NCBI RefSeq assembly: GCF_002902945.1
Contig: NZ_CP026101.1
Location: 930,001 to 994,000 of the forward strand
DNA length: 64,000 nt
Direction of reading: 5' to 3'
From: Paraburkholderia caribensis
GTDB taxonomy: Bacteria; Pseudomonadota; Gammaproteobacteria; Burkholderiales; Burkholderiaceae
This document shows positions 46,822 through 54,787 of the stretch, one piece after another. Every line of letters begins with the position of its first letter. Position 1 is the stretch's first letter. The translations under genes and the position numbers were made by a program. The notes beneath the pieces were generated by a model, which searched no databases, was not told where the DNA came from, and saw only the letters and a list, made by a program, of their open reading frames with translations.

Positions 46822-48372
46822 TCACTCGCGCGATTGCTGGTCGCCGCTAAACGCACCCTTGCCATCAGCCTTCTCATCGGCCCTGAAACCCGCCTTGTCG
46901 TCGCTCGACGTATCGCGCAACCCGTGCGTGCCCATCAGCCGATACAGCGTCACACGCGAAATTCCAAGATCCGTGGCGGCTTCGTTGAGCCGGTGCCGAT
47001 GCCGCAGCAGCGCGACTTCGATGGCACGCTTCTCCGCGGCCTCGCGCGCCTGGGCAAGACTCATCGTCTGCTGCTCGCTGAAGTTCGCGAGGTCGAGATC
47101 CACAGCGGATATCAGCTTGTTTTCCGCCATCACGATCGCGCGGCGCACCCGGTTGATCAGCTCGCGTACATTGCCCGGCCAATGGTAGTTGTACATTGCC
47201 TCGATCGCCGAGGGCGTGAAGCCGCGAATCTTGCGCGCATTGTCCGTCTTGAACTTGCCGAGAATATGATGCGCAAGCAGCTCGATGTCCTTGCCCCGCG
47301 CGCGCAGCGGCGGCTCGTCGACGCGCAGCACGCACAGACGGTGAAACAGGTCCTGGCGGAAGCGCCCATCCCCCATCGCGCCCTCCAGATCGACGTGCGT
47401 CGCCGAGATGATGCGCACGTCGACGGAAATCGATTCGTGCCCGCCCAGCCGCTCGATCTTGCCTTCCTGCAGGAAGCGCAGCAGGCTAGCCTGGCTTTCC
47501 ATCGGCAGATCGCCGATTTCATCGAGAAACAGCGTGCCGCCGTTGGCCGATTCGACGCGCCCGATCTTGCGCTGGTTCGCGCCCGTGAACGCGCCGCGCT
47601 CGTAGCCGAACAGCTCCGACTGCAGCAGATGATGCGGAATCGCGCCGCAATTGATCGGCACGAACGGCGCCTTGCGGCGCGGAGAGCGTTCATGGATCGC
47701 GAGCGCCGTCAGTTCCTTGCCCGTGCCCGATTCGCCCGAGATGAACACACTCGCGTCGGTGTTCGCGACCTTGCGGATCGTGCGGAACAGCTGCTGCATC
47801 GCTTCGCAGGTGCCGACCATCTCGTCGTCGCTCGCGCCCGTCGTGTCGGGCGGCAGGTCGGCGTCGCACAGATTGACCATGCCGTACGCGTGGCCGACCA
47901 GATAGTCGATCGTCGCGTTTGCCACGGGAATCTTCACGTAGTCGAAACAGTAATGCCTGATCAGCCGCCGCACGGCCGGGTCTGCGAGCCGTTCGGGATT
48001 CGCCAGCGCGATCCAGCCGACCTGCTGCGCGCGCAGGCTCGCCTCCAGGCCCGGCAGATCGCGCACCGAAAAGCTCGCCATGTCGACGATACCCGCGCAC
48101 ATCGTCGCGGGCTTCACGAGCCGCCCGATCTCGTGCGCCGAGCGCGCGACCAGCACGCTCCAGCCACGGCTCTTCAGATGCTCGACGAGCGCGTCGTCAG
48201 GCGTGCGCGCGGCGTACAGCAGGATGCGCGTGCCGGGATCGGGCGCGGCGACGCGCGGCGTGTCGACGGTCGCGGGACACGTAGCAGGCGTGTCGTTCCC
48301 GCGTGAAACGGCCAGACGCAACCCGGAGCCTGCGAGCGGAGGAACGGAGCTCAGATGAGAAGTTTCGCGCAC
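46822..48372 (-). CDS. VpsR-like sigma-54-dependent activator (downstream paralogue)
   Basis: A 516-aa enhancer-binding protein. Residues about 45-195 form a VpsR-type receiver-like domain. The central AAA+ domain has Walker A GESGTGKE, the sigma-54 loop GAFTGA, and Walker B GGTLFLDEIGDLP. The C-terminal Fis-type helix-turn-helix is AATDLGISRVTLYRLMGTHG. It is very similar to the protein at 55337-56731. Its start is 24 bases after the barrel gene of the amyloid-like operon on the same strand, so it may be the last gene of that operon and give positive feedback. In VpsR and BerB this family responds to c-di-GMP; that is only an inference here. Confidence 0.92.
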   Translation of the reverse strand: MRETSHLSSVPPLAGSGLRLAVSRGNDTPATCPATVDTPRVAAPDPGTRILLYAARTPDDALVEHLKSRGWSVLVARSAHEIGRLVKPATMCAGIVDMASFSVRDLPGLEASLRAQQVGWIALANPERLADPAVRRLIRHYCFDYVKIPVANATIDYLVGHAYGMVNLCDADLPPDTTGASDDEMVGTCEAMQQLFRTIRKVANTDASVFISGESGTGKELTALAIHERSPRRKAPFVPINCGAIPHHLLQSELFGYERGAFTGANQRKIGRVESANGGTLFLDEIGDLPMESQASLLRFLQEGKIERLGGHESISVDVRIISATHVDLEGAMGDGRFRQDLFHRLCVLRVDEPPLRARGKDIELLAHHILGKFKTDNARKIRGFTPSAIEAMYNYHWPGNVRELINRVRRAIVMAENKLISAVDLDLANFSEQQTMSLAQAREAAEKRAIEVALLRHRHRLNEAATDLGISRVTLYRLMGTHGLRDTSSDDKAGFRADEKADGKGAFSGDQQSRE

Positions 48373-48396
48373 GATCTGCCTCGTATCGGTGTCACG

Positions 48397-49863
48397 TCAA
48401 AAGGTATAGGGAAAGCGCACGCCGATCACATAGTTCGGCGCGTCGGGCGTCATGCCGATCGATACCGAACCGTTGATCGTCAGATGCTTGTTCACTACAT
48501 GGTTCAGGCCGAAATTCATCACGGCCGCCGTCGTCTCGCTGCCCGGCACCTTCACGTAATCGCCGCCGGGCGCTTTGGTTTTCGACGCGGGCTGCAGTGC
48601 GAGGGTGTACGAGATGCTGGCGGAGTCCTTGTCGGAGAACGCGAGCGCGACGCCCGCGCCGAGCTGGAAGATATCGCCGAGCTTGACGGTCGCGGGCTGC
48701 GTCTGACCGGCGATCGACGAGATATCCGAGAACGAGCGCGCGATGTTGTACGTGTAGGACAGGCTGCCGAACAGCACGACAGGGTCATAGGTCTTCAGCA
48801 CCGACAGGCCTGCCGTCAGGTTCCAGAAGCCCGTGCCCGTGGGCAGCTTTGACGGCGCGACCAGGTTCGTGTTGTCCGGTTCGAGCTGCACGACCTTGAT
48901 GCCGAACGGCGAGGTGCCCGTCGGCGATTTCACGCGCAGGCTGCCGACCACGTCGGGAATGTTGTTGGTCTCTTTCAGGATCTGGTAATAGAGCCCGAAG
49001 TTCACGTCGCCCACCGAACTCGAATTGACGGACGCGTCCGACAGCGTATTCGCCGCGCCGCCCGCGCCGCCGACGATGAACTGGCTGTGCCGGTAGACAT
49101 ACGGCACGTCGACATCGACGCTGATGCGGTCCGTGAGGCCGTAACGCACGTCGAGATCGGCCATCACCTGGTGCGACTTGGTCTGCCCCAGATTGATGTT
49201 GCCGAGAAAGATCGCGTCGAGCGCGAGGAAGCCCGACAGCTGCAGCTGCCGGCGGTCGTAGTAGGTATCGCTGATACCCCAGTCCAGCGTCAGCTTGTGA
49301 TCGAAGAGCGGTGCGTGCTCGCGCTGCACGACGGCTTCCTCGGCCTGCGTGCGCACTGGCTCGGCGGCTTTCTGCGTCTGCCCGACGGCGCCTTCCGGCA
49401 GGCCGGGGCCGCTCGCCTGCGCGTTGGGATTGCTGGTGCCGGGCGAGCCCGCCGAGGTCGAGCCTTCCGGCGCGGGCGGATTGACGGGCACGCCCGTCGC
49501 GGTGCCCGTCGCGTTGCCCGGCGCGGGCGCGCCCGGCGTCACCTGGGCGAGCGGCGGCAGCGGCATCGGCAGGCCGTCCGCGCCCGGCTGCTCGGCAACG
49601 GCTTCGCTGCCGGCTGGTGCGCCATAGCCCGGCGCGCCGCGCCCGCGCTGCGACATTTCCAGATTCGTGACCTGCCGCTCGAGCGAGTGAATCTGCCGCT
49701 GCTGCTCGTCGACGACGCGCATCAGCGTGTTGAGCCGCTCTTCGAGCGACTGGTTGTTGATGGCTTGTGCGCCAACCCCCTGCGACAACGCGAATAGCAT
49801 CGCGGCAGCAGGTATAGCCGCGAGTCGAACTCGCGGCTTCCTGCCTGTTGTATCGATCATCAT
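48397..49863 (-). CDS. FapF-like outer-membrane barrel, amyloid secretion pore
   Basis: A 488-aa outer-membrane protein in the position of fapF. Signal peptide to about residue 33 (ALSQGVGAQA). A coiled coil follows (SLEERLNTLMRVVDEQQRQI, to about residue 72). Residues 75-175 are a Pro/Gly/Ala-rich linker. From about 185 on there are amphipathic strands ending in VIGVRFPYTF, with the terminal Phe needed for BAM insertion. A coiled-coil plug region before a barrel is the layout of Pseudomonas FapF, the trimeric pore that exports Fap subunits. Other families of transporter-like barrels remain possible. Either of two adjacent ATGs may start it. Confidence 0.75.
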   Translation of the reverse strand: MMIDTTGRKPRVRLAAIPAAAMLFALSQGVGAQAINNQSLEERLNTLMRVVDEQQRQIHSLERQVTNLEMSQRGRGAPGYGAPAGSEAVAEQPGADGLPMPLPPLAQVTPGAPAPGNATGTATGVPVNPPAPEGSTSAGSPGTSNPNAQASGPGLPEGAVGQTQKAAEPVRTQAEEAVVQREHAPLFDHKLTLDWGISDTYYDRRQLQLSGFLALDAIFLGNINLGQTKSHQVMADLDVRYGLTDRISVDVDVPYVYRHSQFIVGGAGGAANTLSDASVNSSSVGDVNFGLYYQILKETNNIPDVVGSLRVKSPTGTSPFGIKVVQLEPDNTNLVAPSKLPTGTGFWNLTAGLSVLKTYDPVVLFGSLSYTYNIARSFSDISSIAGQTQPATVKLGDIFQLGAGVALAFSDKDSASISYTLALQPASKTKAPGGDYVKVPGSETTAAVMNFGLNHVVNKHLTINGSVSIGMTPDAPNYVIGVRFPYTF

Positions 49864-49973
49864 TATTCTTCCCCCGGTGAAACTGGCAGTACTTGGCTGG
49901 TTCTTATGCTTCGTGCTGCCGCTTTCTGTAACTTCTCCTCCTGATGACGCCTGCCGGCGGGTGGCGGCCCGCC

Positions 49974-50780
49974 CTATCTCCTTGCATTTACCGCGTTTTG
50001 CAGGGCTTGTAGTACGCCGGCCTGGCGCAGCATCGCGGACGACATCGGTGCCGTCTGCAACGAGAGCTGCAACTGGTTGGCGACTTGCTGGTTATTGCCT
50101 GCAATCTGCAGTAGTTGGGCGATCGCGCCGGCCTGTTGCGCGTTGCTGGGTGCAATGGTTTGCGATGCGATGCCGGCAGGCGTCTGCAGCGCGACGGTCA
50201 CGCCGCCGTTGCCGAACGAGATGCCCGCCTTGAGGTTGCCCGACGCGTTCGATGCCGCCGCGCTCTGCGCATTCGTGCCGCCTGTCAGCAGTTGCGGATT
50301 GTTGTTGAAGTCGATCGTCGCCGTGTTGAAGCCGGCGTTGCGATCGCCCGCCACCTGCGTGACCTGCGATACGCCGTTGACCGCGATGCGTTGTCCGCCG
50401 ATCGTCCGGGCATTCGGGTCTGCGCCCGGATTGCCGCGGCCGTCGGTGACGCGCGCGAGCGTGTTGACGTTGGCCGTCAGCGCGTTCGCCGCATCGCGTG
50501 CAACGGAGAGGCTGCCTTGCGCAAGCGCGTTCGCGCCGTTCGGCAACTGCCATTGCGAAAGTACGTTCAATACGAAACCGGAGATCATTTGTCCGCCCGC
50601 GCCTTTTCCGGTCTGCTGGGCGAGCACGTCATCCCCGACGCTTTGCCACTGGATCGCCGCCGGCGCCACGTCGCGCGAGCTCGAGGCGTCGGCGGCGAAA
50701 GCGCTGGTGGCGAGGCCGCAAGCCGTAGCGATCAATGTCGCGAGACAGGTGCGGCCGGGCTGATTGAGGTAGTGCTTCAT
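49974..50780 (-). CDS. Exported accessory protein of the amyloid-like locus (FapE position)
   Basis: A 268-aa protein with a signal peptide ending near ATSAFA (residue 29). Residues 50-63 read DDVLAQQTGKGAGG, similar to motifs in two other proteins of this operon. After that come Asn/Gln/Ala-rich sequence without long repeats (FVLNVLSQWQLPNGANALAQ, and later NNPQLLTGGTNAQSAAASNA). It contains only low-level amyloid-type composition. It sits between the C39 peptidase and the barrel gene, where fapE is found in Pseudomonas, but clear sequence similarity to FapE cannot be shown by eye. It lies 6 bases after the peptidase gene. Confidence 0.7.
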   Translation of the reverse strand: MKHYLNQPGRTCLATLIATACGLATSAFAADASSSRDVAPAAIQWQSVGDDVLAQQTGKGAGGQMISGFVLNVLSQWQLPNGANALAQGSLSVARDAANALTANVNTLARVTDGRGNPGADPNARTIGGQRIAVNGVSQVTQVAGDRNAGFNTATIDFNNNPQLLTGGTNAQSAAASNASGNLKAGISFGNGGVTVALQTPAGIASQTIAPSNAQQAGAIAQLLQIAGNNQQVANQLQLSLQTAPMSSAMLRQAGVLQALQNAVNARR

Positions 50781-50786
50781 GGGTGG

Positions 50787-51506
50787 TCAGAACAGGTCTG
50801 CCTTGATCAAGCCGTATTCGACAAAGGGAGTCGCGGCCGTGCCGTTGGCGAGCGCGCGCTCGCGCAGCCGCAAGGCCAGCGACTCGTTGTCCTGCAACAG
50901 CGGGGAATCCTCCCTGAAAGGTTTCCCGACGACTGCGAATACGAGGCCATTCCATGTCTTCGCGAAGTCTTCCTCGAGCAATATCCGGTTGCCGAGAGCG
51001 GGGTCCGCGATGAAGATGCGACCGTCCTGCGCGTGCTTGACGATCACGAAATGCTCATAGCCGTCGAGGTTCATCAGAACCATGACGGGCACCTGGAGGT
51101 GATACAGCGCGTCCGTGTTCACGCGGAATCCGCGGCCCCGCAGCCCGATCGTCTCGACGAACTTCTTCATGTCGAGCATCGAGAAGCCGTTCTTCACCAC
51201 GACCTCGGGCGTCGAGAAAACCATCATCCGGCGGATCAGGTCTGTCTCGGGGATGTCGATGCCGTAGCCGTACTTGAGGAGGGTTGCGAGCGCCGCCGCA
51301 CCGCAGCTGTAATCGAACTGCTGGCTGACGATATGGCGGTAACGCAGGTCCCTCATCGAGTGCACCGTTTTTGTAAGCGGAATACCTGCGAGGGTAGACG
51401 TGTCGACGCTCGCCTGTGCGTGCACTCGCGCACACAAGGCGCAAGTAGTGAGCACAAGGGCAGTTGCGGCGGGTCGTAACGCCGGGAACCGGTCAAACCG
51501 GGACAT
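50787..51506 (-). CDS. Periplasmic C39-family cysteine peptidase, FapD-like
   Basis: A 239-aa protein with a signal peptide (to about residue 30) and one peptidase C39 domain. The triad is intact: Cys68 in QQFDYSCGAAALATLL with the oxyanion Gln just before it, His152 in GYEHFVIVKH, and Asp168 in IFIADPALGNR. Unlike bacteriocin exporters, the domain is not fused to an ABC transporter. A stand-alone C39 protein is the hallmark of FapD, which in Pseudomonas is needed for Fap export. It lies between the FapC-like subunit and the FapE-position gene, as in fapABCDEF. Confidence 0.85.
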   Translation of the reverse strand: MSRFDRFPALRPAATALVLTTCALCARVHAQASVDTSTLAGIPLTKTVHSMRDLRYRHIVSQQFDYSCGAAALATLLKYGYGIDIPETDLIRRMMVFSTPEVVVKNGFSMLDMKKFVETIGLRGRGFRVNTDALYHLQVPVMVLMNLDGYEHFVIVKHAQDGRIFIADPALGNRILLEEDFAKTWNGLVFAVVGKPFREDSPLLQDNESLALRLRERALANGTAATPFVEYGLIKADLF

Positions 51507-51588
51507 GCTGGTCTCCTGCCAAGTCGCGCCGGCGGCTGCATTGGCCGCCGGCGCATCCCGTATGGCTGCCTGTTTCAGCTGCCTCTTT

Positions 51589-52986
51589 TTAGCGGCTGGT
51601 GTTCATCGAAGCGATGGCGAGCCCGTTGTGCTGCACGTTGCCCGCGCCGCCCGCGATGTTCACGCCGATGTTGCCCGTCGCATGGCTGAGCGCGCCTGCG
51701 CCGAGCATCGCGGTGCCTTCGAACGAACCACGGAAGTCCACGCCCGCCGTTTGCGACGACTCATCCGTTGCCACCATGGCCGCGCTGCCGTGGCTGCGCG
51801 AGACCGTCGACGTCGAAGCAGCCATGCTGTTGTTCTGCACGTTGCTGATACCCGACGCGACGTTCACGCCGACATTGCCCGACGCGTACTGCAGCGAGCC
51901 GTCGCCGACCGAGGCGTTGACGTTGAAGTTCTTGATGCTGGCCTTGCCGCCCGAGCTCTGGCTGTTGAAGACCTGGGCATTGCCGAACACGTTGCCGGCA
52001 TCGACGGAAGCGAGCGCTGCGTCGTTGCTTTGCGCGTTGTTGACGCCTTCCGCAATGTTGACGCCGATGTTGCCGCTCACGTTCTGCGCGGCGTTGCTGC
52101 CCGTGGTCGCCGTCAGGTTGCCCGCCTTCTGCGTGTTGATGTGCTGCGTGACCGAGCCATAAACTTCGACGTCCGTCTTCGCGGTCGACGCGTTGAGGCC
52201 CCATTGCGCAGCGACGCTGTCGTGCGACTTCGACTTCTCGACTTCATAGCCGCTCGACTGTTCGGCGTAGGCCTTGTAACCCGAGCCCTGTCTGGCCTCG
52301 TAGCCCCACGCCTTGCCCTGGCCCGAGGCTTCGACTGCGCCGAACGATCCGCCAATCTGCTCGCTGTTGCGGTAGCTCGATTCCTTGTAGCCCGCCGACA
52401 GCCCGCCCGAGATGCTGGCATGACCCGAGGAGTCGCCCGTCCACGGGTTGTAGTGCGAACCCGTTTCGTAGCTGACGCCTGCATGTCCGCCTGCCGAGAT
52501 GTGACCGCCGGCGTTCTGGCTTTCATGGCTGAAGCTGCCGCCAATCGACGCCGCCTGTGCGCTGAACTCGAAGCCGCCGCCCTTGACGGAGCTGCTCTGG
52601 CTGCCATACGCATAGGCCGACGATGCCTGATGGCCTTGCGCGCCATACGACTCGGACGAGTGCGAGGTCGACCGCGATGCCCATGCGCTGCCGCCGCTAT
52701 TGATCGACTTGTAGCTGTTGTCGATCCGCGTCGTGATCGAGCCGGACGTGTACGACTGCGCATTCGGGCTGAGCGAGGCGTTCGCGTACGCGTGCTGCGA
52801 ATTGTTGACGACTGCGCCCGCCGTGCTGGAGACGCCGACGCAGCCGAACAGCGTGACGAATCCTTCGATCCCGACGGCTTCTCCAACCAGCGTCGCATTG
52901 AAAATGAACGGGTTCTTCAGCGGGCTCGCGAAGGCGCTGGAGGAAGCGGCTGCGAGAACGGCTGCTGCAATGAGAGTGCGCTTCAT
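51589..52986 (-). CDS. FapC-like amyloid repeat protein
   Basis: A 465-aa exported protein (signal peptide MKRTLIAAAVLAAASSSAFA). Three clear C-terminal repeats, GNIGVNIAEGVNNAQSND (305), GNVGVNVASGISNVQNNS (370) and GNIGVNIAGGAGNVQHNG (438), recur about every 66 residues; a degenerate copy is at 48-71. The conserved Asn, Gly and Asn spacing resembles Fap and curli repeats, where stacked Asn/Gln make ladders. Residues 75-260 are a distinct Ser/Gly/Tyr/His-rich low-complexity region (e.g. SAYAYGSQSSS). One Cys (C49) is present and there is no CxxC. It is the best candidate for the main fibre subunit. RBS GGAG at -8. Confidence 0.8.
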   Translation of the reverse strand: MKRTLIAAAVLAAASSSAFASPLKNPFIFNATLVGEAVGIEGFVTLFGCVGVSSTAGAVVNNSQHAYANASLSPNAQSYTSGSITTRIDNSYKSINSGGSAWASRSTSHSSESYGAQGHQASSAYAYGSQSSSVKGGGFEFSAQAASIGGSFSHESQNAGGHISAGGHAGVSYETGSHYNPWTGDSSGHASISGGLSAGYKESSYRNSEQIGGSFGAVEASGQGKAWGYEARQGSGYKAYAEQSSGYEVEKSKSHDSVAAQWGLNASTAKTDVEVYGSVTQHINTQKAGNLTATTGSNAAQNVSGNIGVNIAEGVNNAQSNDAALASVDAGNVFGNAQVFNSQSSGGKASIKNFNVNASVGDGSLQYASGNVGVNVASGISNVQNNSMAASTSTVSRSHGSAAMVATDESSQTAGVDFRGSFEGTAMLGAGALSHATGNIGVNIAGGAGNVQHNGLAIASMNTSR

Positions 52987-53015
52987 GGTTTCGCTCCGAT
53001 ACTGGTTATGGTCAG

Positions 53016-53648
53016 TTAGAAAAGCGTGCCCGCCGGGGGACGGAGCACAAAACTGTTCGCCGTGGCATTGCCGGCTCCGGCAGTCTGGTTGATCTGCACG
53101 ATTCCATTGACGTTCTTGAAGGCATCGCTGGAAATGCTGGTCTCGCGGACGCCTTGTGGTGGGACCGCTCGACCGTGACCGCCGTTGTTCGCGGCCGTCG
53201 CGGATAGCACCCCATCCGGGACGGTCTCGACCCCAGGCGCCACAGTGCCGAGCAGCACACTGTTGCGCTGGAGGTTCCCTGCGCCCGCAGACTGGTTCAC
53301 CATCACCGCTCCGGACGAATTCGAAAATGCGTTGCCTTCGATCGACGCGCGCGCGCTCGGCACCCGCACCCGCGCAGTGGCGCTCTGGATGCTCGCGTTG
53401 TCGTTCGCGACGGCGTTGCCGTTGGTGATCGTCAGCTGGTTGGCCTGCGCGTTGTTCAGGCCCGCAGCCTGATTCACCGTGACTGCGCCCGTCGCGCTGA
53501 CGGCGGCGCCCGTGGCGATGCTCGCGTCGCCGCTCACGTCGCCGCTCACGTCGCCGCTCACGCGCCCCACCTGCTGCGCGTACGACGGTTGTCCGGCGGC
53601 GAGCGCGAGTGCCGCGAGTAGTGGAAGCAGGCGAAGTAGCGTATTCAT
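53016..53648 (-). CDS. FapB-like amyloid repeat protein
   Basis: A 210-aa exported protein (signal peptide to about residue 24, ending PSYA) with three repeats: GAVTVNQAAGLNNAQANQ (54), GAVMVNQSAGAGNLQRNS (113) and GIVQINQTAGAGNATANS (182). They share the pattern of the larger neighbour. Its small size and place just upstream make it the likely nucleator, as FapB is in Pseudomonas. Near the N-terminus is a short SGDV repeat encoded by three identical 12-base units. No cysteine is present. Its ATG overlaps the stop of the preceding gene by four bases. Confidence 0.8.
   Translation of the reverse strand: MNTLLRLLPLLAALALAAGQPSYAQQVGRVSGDVSGDVSGDASIATGAAVSATGAVTVNQAAGLNNAQANQLTITNGNAVANDNASIQSATARVRVPSARASIEGNAFSNSSGAVMVNQSAGAGNLQRNSVLLGTVAPGVETVPDGVLSATAANNGGHGRAVPPQGVRETSISSDAFKNVNGIVQINQTAGAGNATANSFVLRPPAGTLF
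53526..53561 (+). repeat. 12-base tandem repeat, three units, inside the FapB-like gene
   Basis: Three perfect copies of GTCGCCGCTCAC in a row, in frame, encoding part of the SGDVSGDVSGD stretch right after the signal peptide. Slippage here would change protein length in 4-residue steps without a frameshift. Confidence 0.85.
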
Positions 53649-54196
53649 TTTCCGAGTCCCCCGAGCGCGCCGCCGAGCGCGGTAGACAGCGGCGCCAGCG
53701 CGCCCGTCACCGACGACGAAATGTTGCCGCCGACGCCCGGCGCCGGCTGGCCGATGCCGCCCGAGTTGAGCGCGACGTTGTTGTTCGTGGTGTTGCCCGT
53801 GAGGATGCGCGTGACGGCCTGCAGGCCGGCGCCGCCCGCGACGCTTCTGTCGAGCCCCGTCGAGCCGTGCGCGTTGGTCAGGTCGGCATCCGACGCGACT
53901 TGCGCCATCGTCGGGTTGAAGGTGGTGGCGGGGAAGGTCGAGACGCGCGCGCTGACGGGGTTCTGGTCTTTCGGCACGGGCGCATAGGCGATGCGCGGGG
54001 CGATCTCGCGCTGCACGACGATGTCGCCCGGGTTCGCGGCCTGTGCGAAGGCCGGGCCGGCGAAGCCGGCGGCAGACAGACCGGCGAGACCGGCGAGACC
54101 GCCGATGACGGTCAGCCGTGTCGCGAGCCGTGGCGCGCCAAACGTGCTAATTGCACCCATTGCGCGGCTGCACAGCGTCCCCCATGAAGCGATCAT
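53645..54196 (-). CDS. Small exported protein of the amyloid-like locus
   Basis: A 183-aa protein, not recognised by family. A long N-terminus leads to a signal-peptide core (GGLAGLAGLSAAGFAGPAFA). A later start at 54160 would give a more usual leader, but GGGGA lies before 54196. The mature part includes SDADLTNAHGSTG, resembling the Gly-motif in two neighbours, and ends with Gly/Ala/Asn-rich sequence (NTTNNNVALNSGGIGQPAPG). The gene is coupled to the FapB-like gene by an ATGA overlap. By position it could play the part of FapA, but no similarity to FapA is visible. Confidence 0.65.
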   Translation of the reverse strand: MIASWGTLCSRAMGAISTFGAPRLATRLTVIGGLAGLAGLSAAGFAGPAFAQAANPGDIVVQREIAPRIAYAPVPKDQNPVSARVSTFPATTFNPTMAQVASDADLTNAHGSTGLDRSVAGGAGLQAVTRILTGNTTNNNVALNSGGIGQPAPGVGGNISSSVTGALAPLSTALGGALGGLGK

Positions 54197-54277
54197 GTTG
54201 TATGTCCCCGACTATCAAATTTGGAGTGCGAAACAGTCTGCACTGATCTCTTTTGTCTGCAATGTCGTGTTGCCGTG

Positions 54278-54787
54278 TTACTTCCTCTGGTAGTTCGCTA
54301 CGTTACCTTGTGCGGCGCGCGCGGCATCAATGGGAATGGGCAGCGGCGACGGCGGCGCGATTTCGTCCCACAGCGTGACGGCCGAGCCGCGCAGCAACTG
54401 CGGCGTCGCCGCGACCATCACCATGCCCGCCGCGCCGCCGCGCTGGCGCGACAGCATCTGGTCGTCCAGCGCGAAGTCGCTCGTCGCGGCGCTGTCGGCC
54501 GGCACGTTCGTGAACTGTGAGCCATTCGGGGTAATTCCGTTAGCAACATCCACACCCGTCGTTGTGTCCGCGATCACGTCCGGCGTCTCTTCCGCGACGA
54601 CTTCGGTTGTCTGCTGCGCGGCGGGCGCCGTCACGTTTGCCGCATCCGCGAAGGGTGCCTGTGCGTATGTATCAGCCGTATCAGCTGCGCCAGCTGACAT
54701 TGACGACAGTGCAAGTGCGACGCACACGGCGACGCCGGCGGGCAGTAGTGAAATGTGGTTCGAGTCGATGCGGAAAGCGAGTCGCAT
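54278..54787 (-). CDS. Small exported protein, first gene of the amyloid-like operon
   Basis: A 169-aa protein with a signal peptide (ALALSSMSAGA, cut near residue 35) and Ala/Thr/Glu-rich middle. Residues 107-118 read LDDQMLSRQRGG, with Leu at -12 and -7 relative to a Gly-Gly pair, as in double-glycine leaders that C39 peptidases cut. The remaining 51 residues include LLRGSAVTLWDEIAPPSPLP. The ATG at 54787 is chosen because AAGGAG lies 6-7 bases upstream and the sigma-54 promoter leaves only a short leader. No family assigned. Confidence 0.7.
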   Translation of the reverse strand: MRLAFRIDSNHISLLPAGVAVCVALALSSMSAGAADTADTYAQAPFADAANVTAPAAQQTTEVVAEETPDVIADTTTGVDVANGITPNGSQFTNVPADSAATSDFALDDQMLSRQRGGAAGMVMVAATPQLLRGSAVTLWDEIAPPSPLPIPIDAARAAQGNVANYQRK

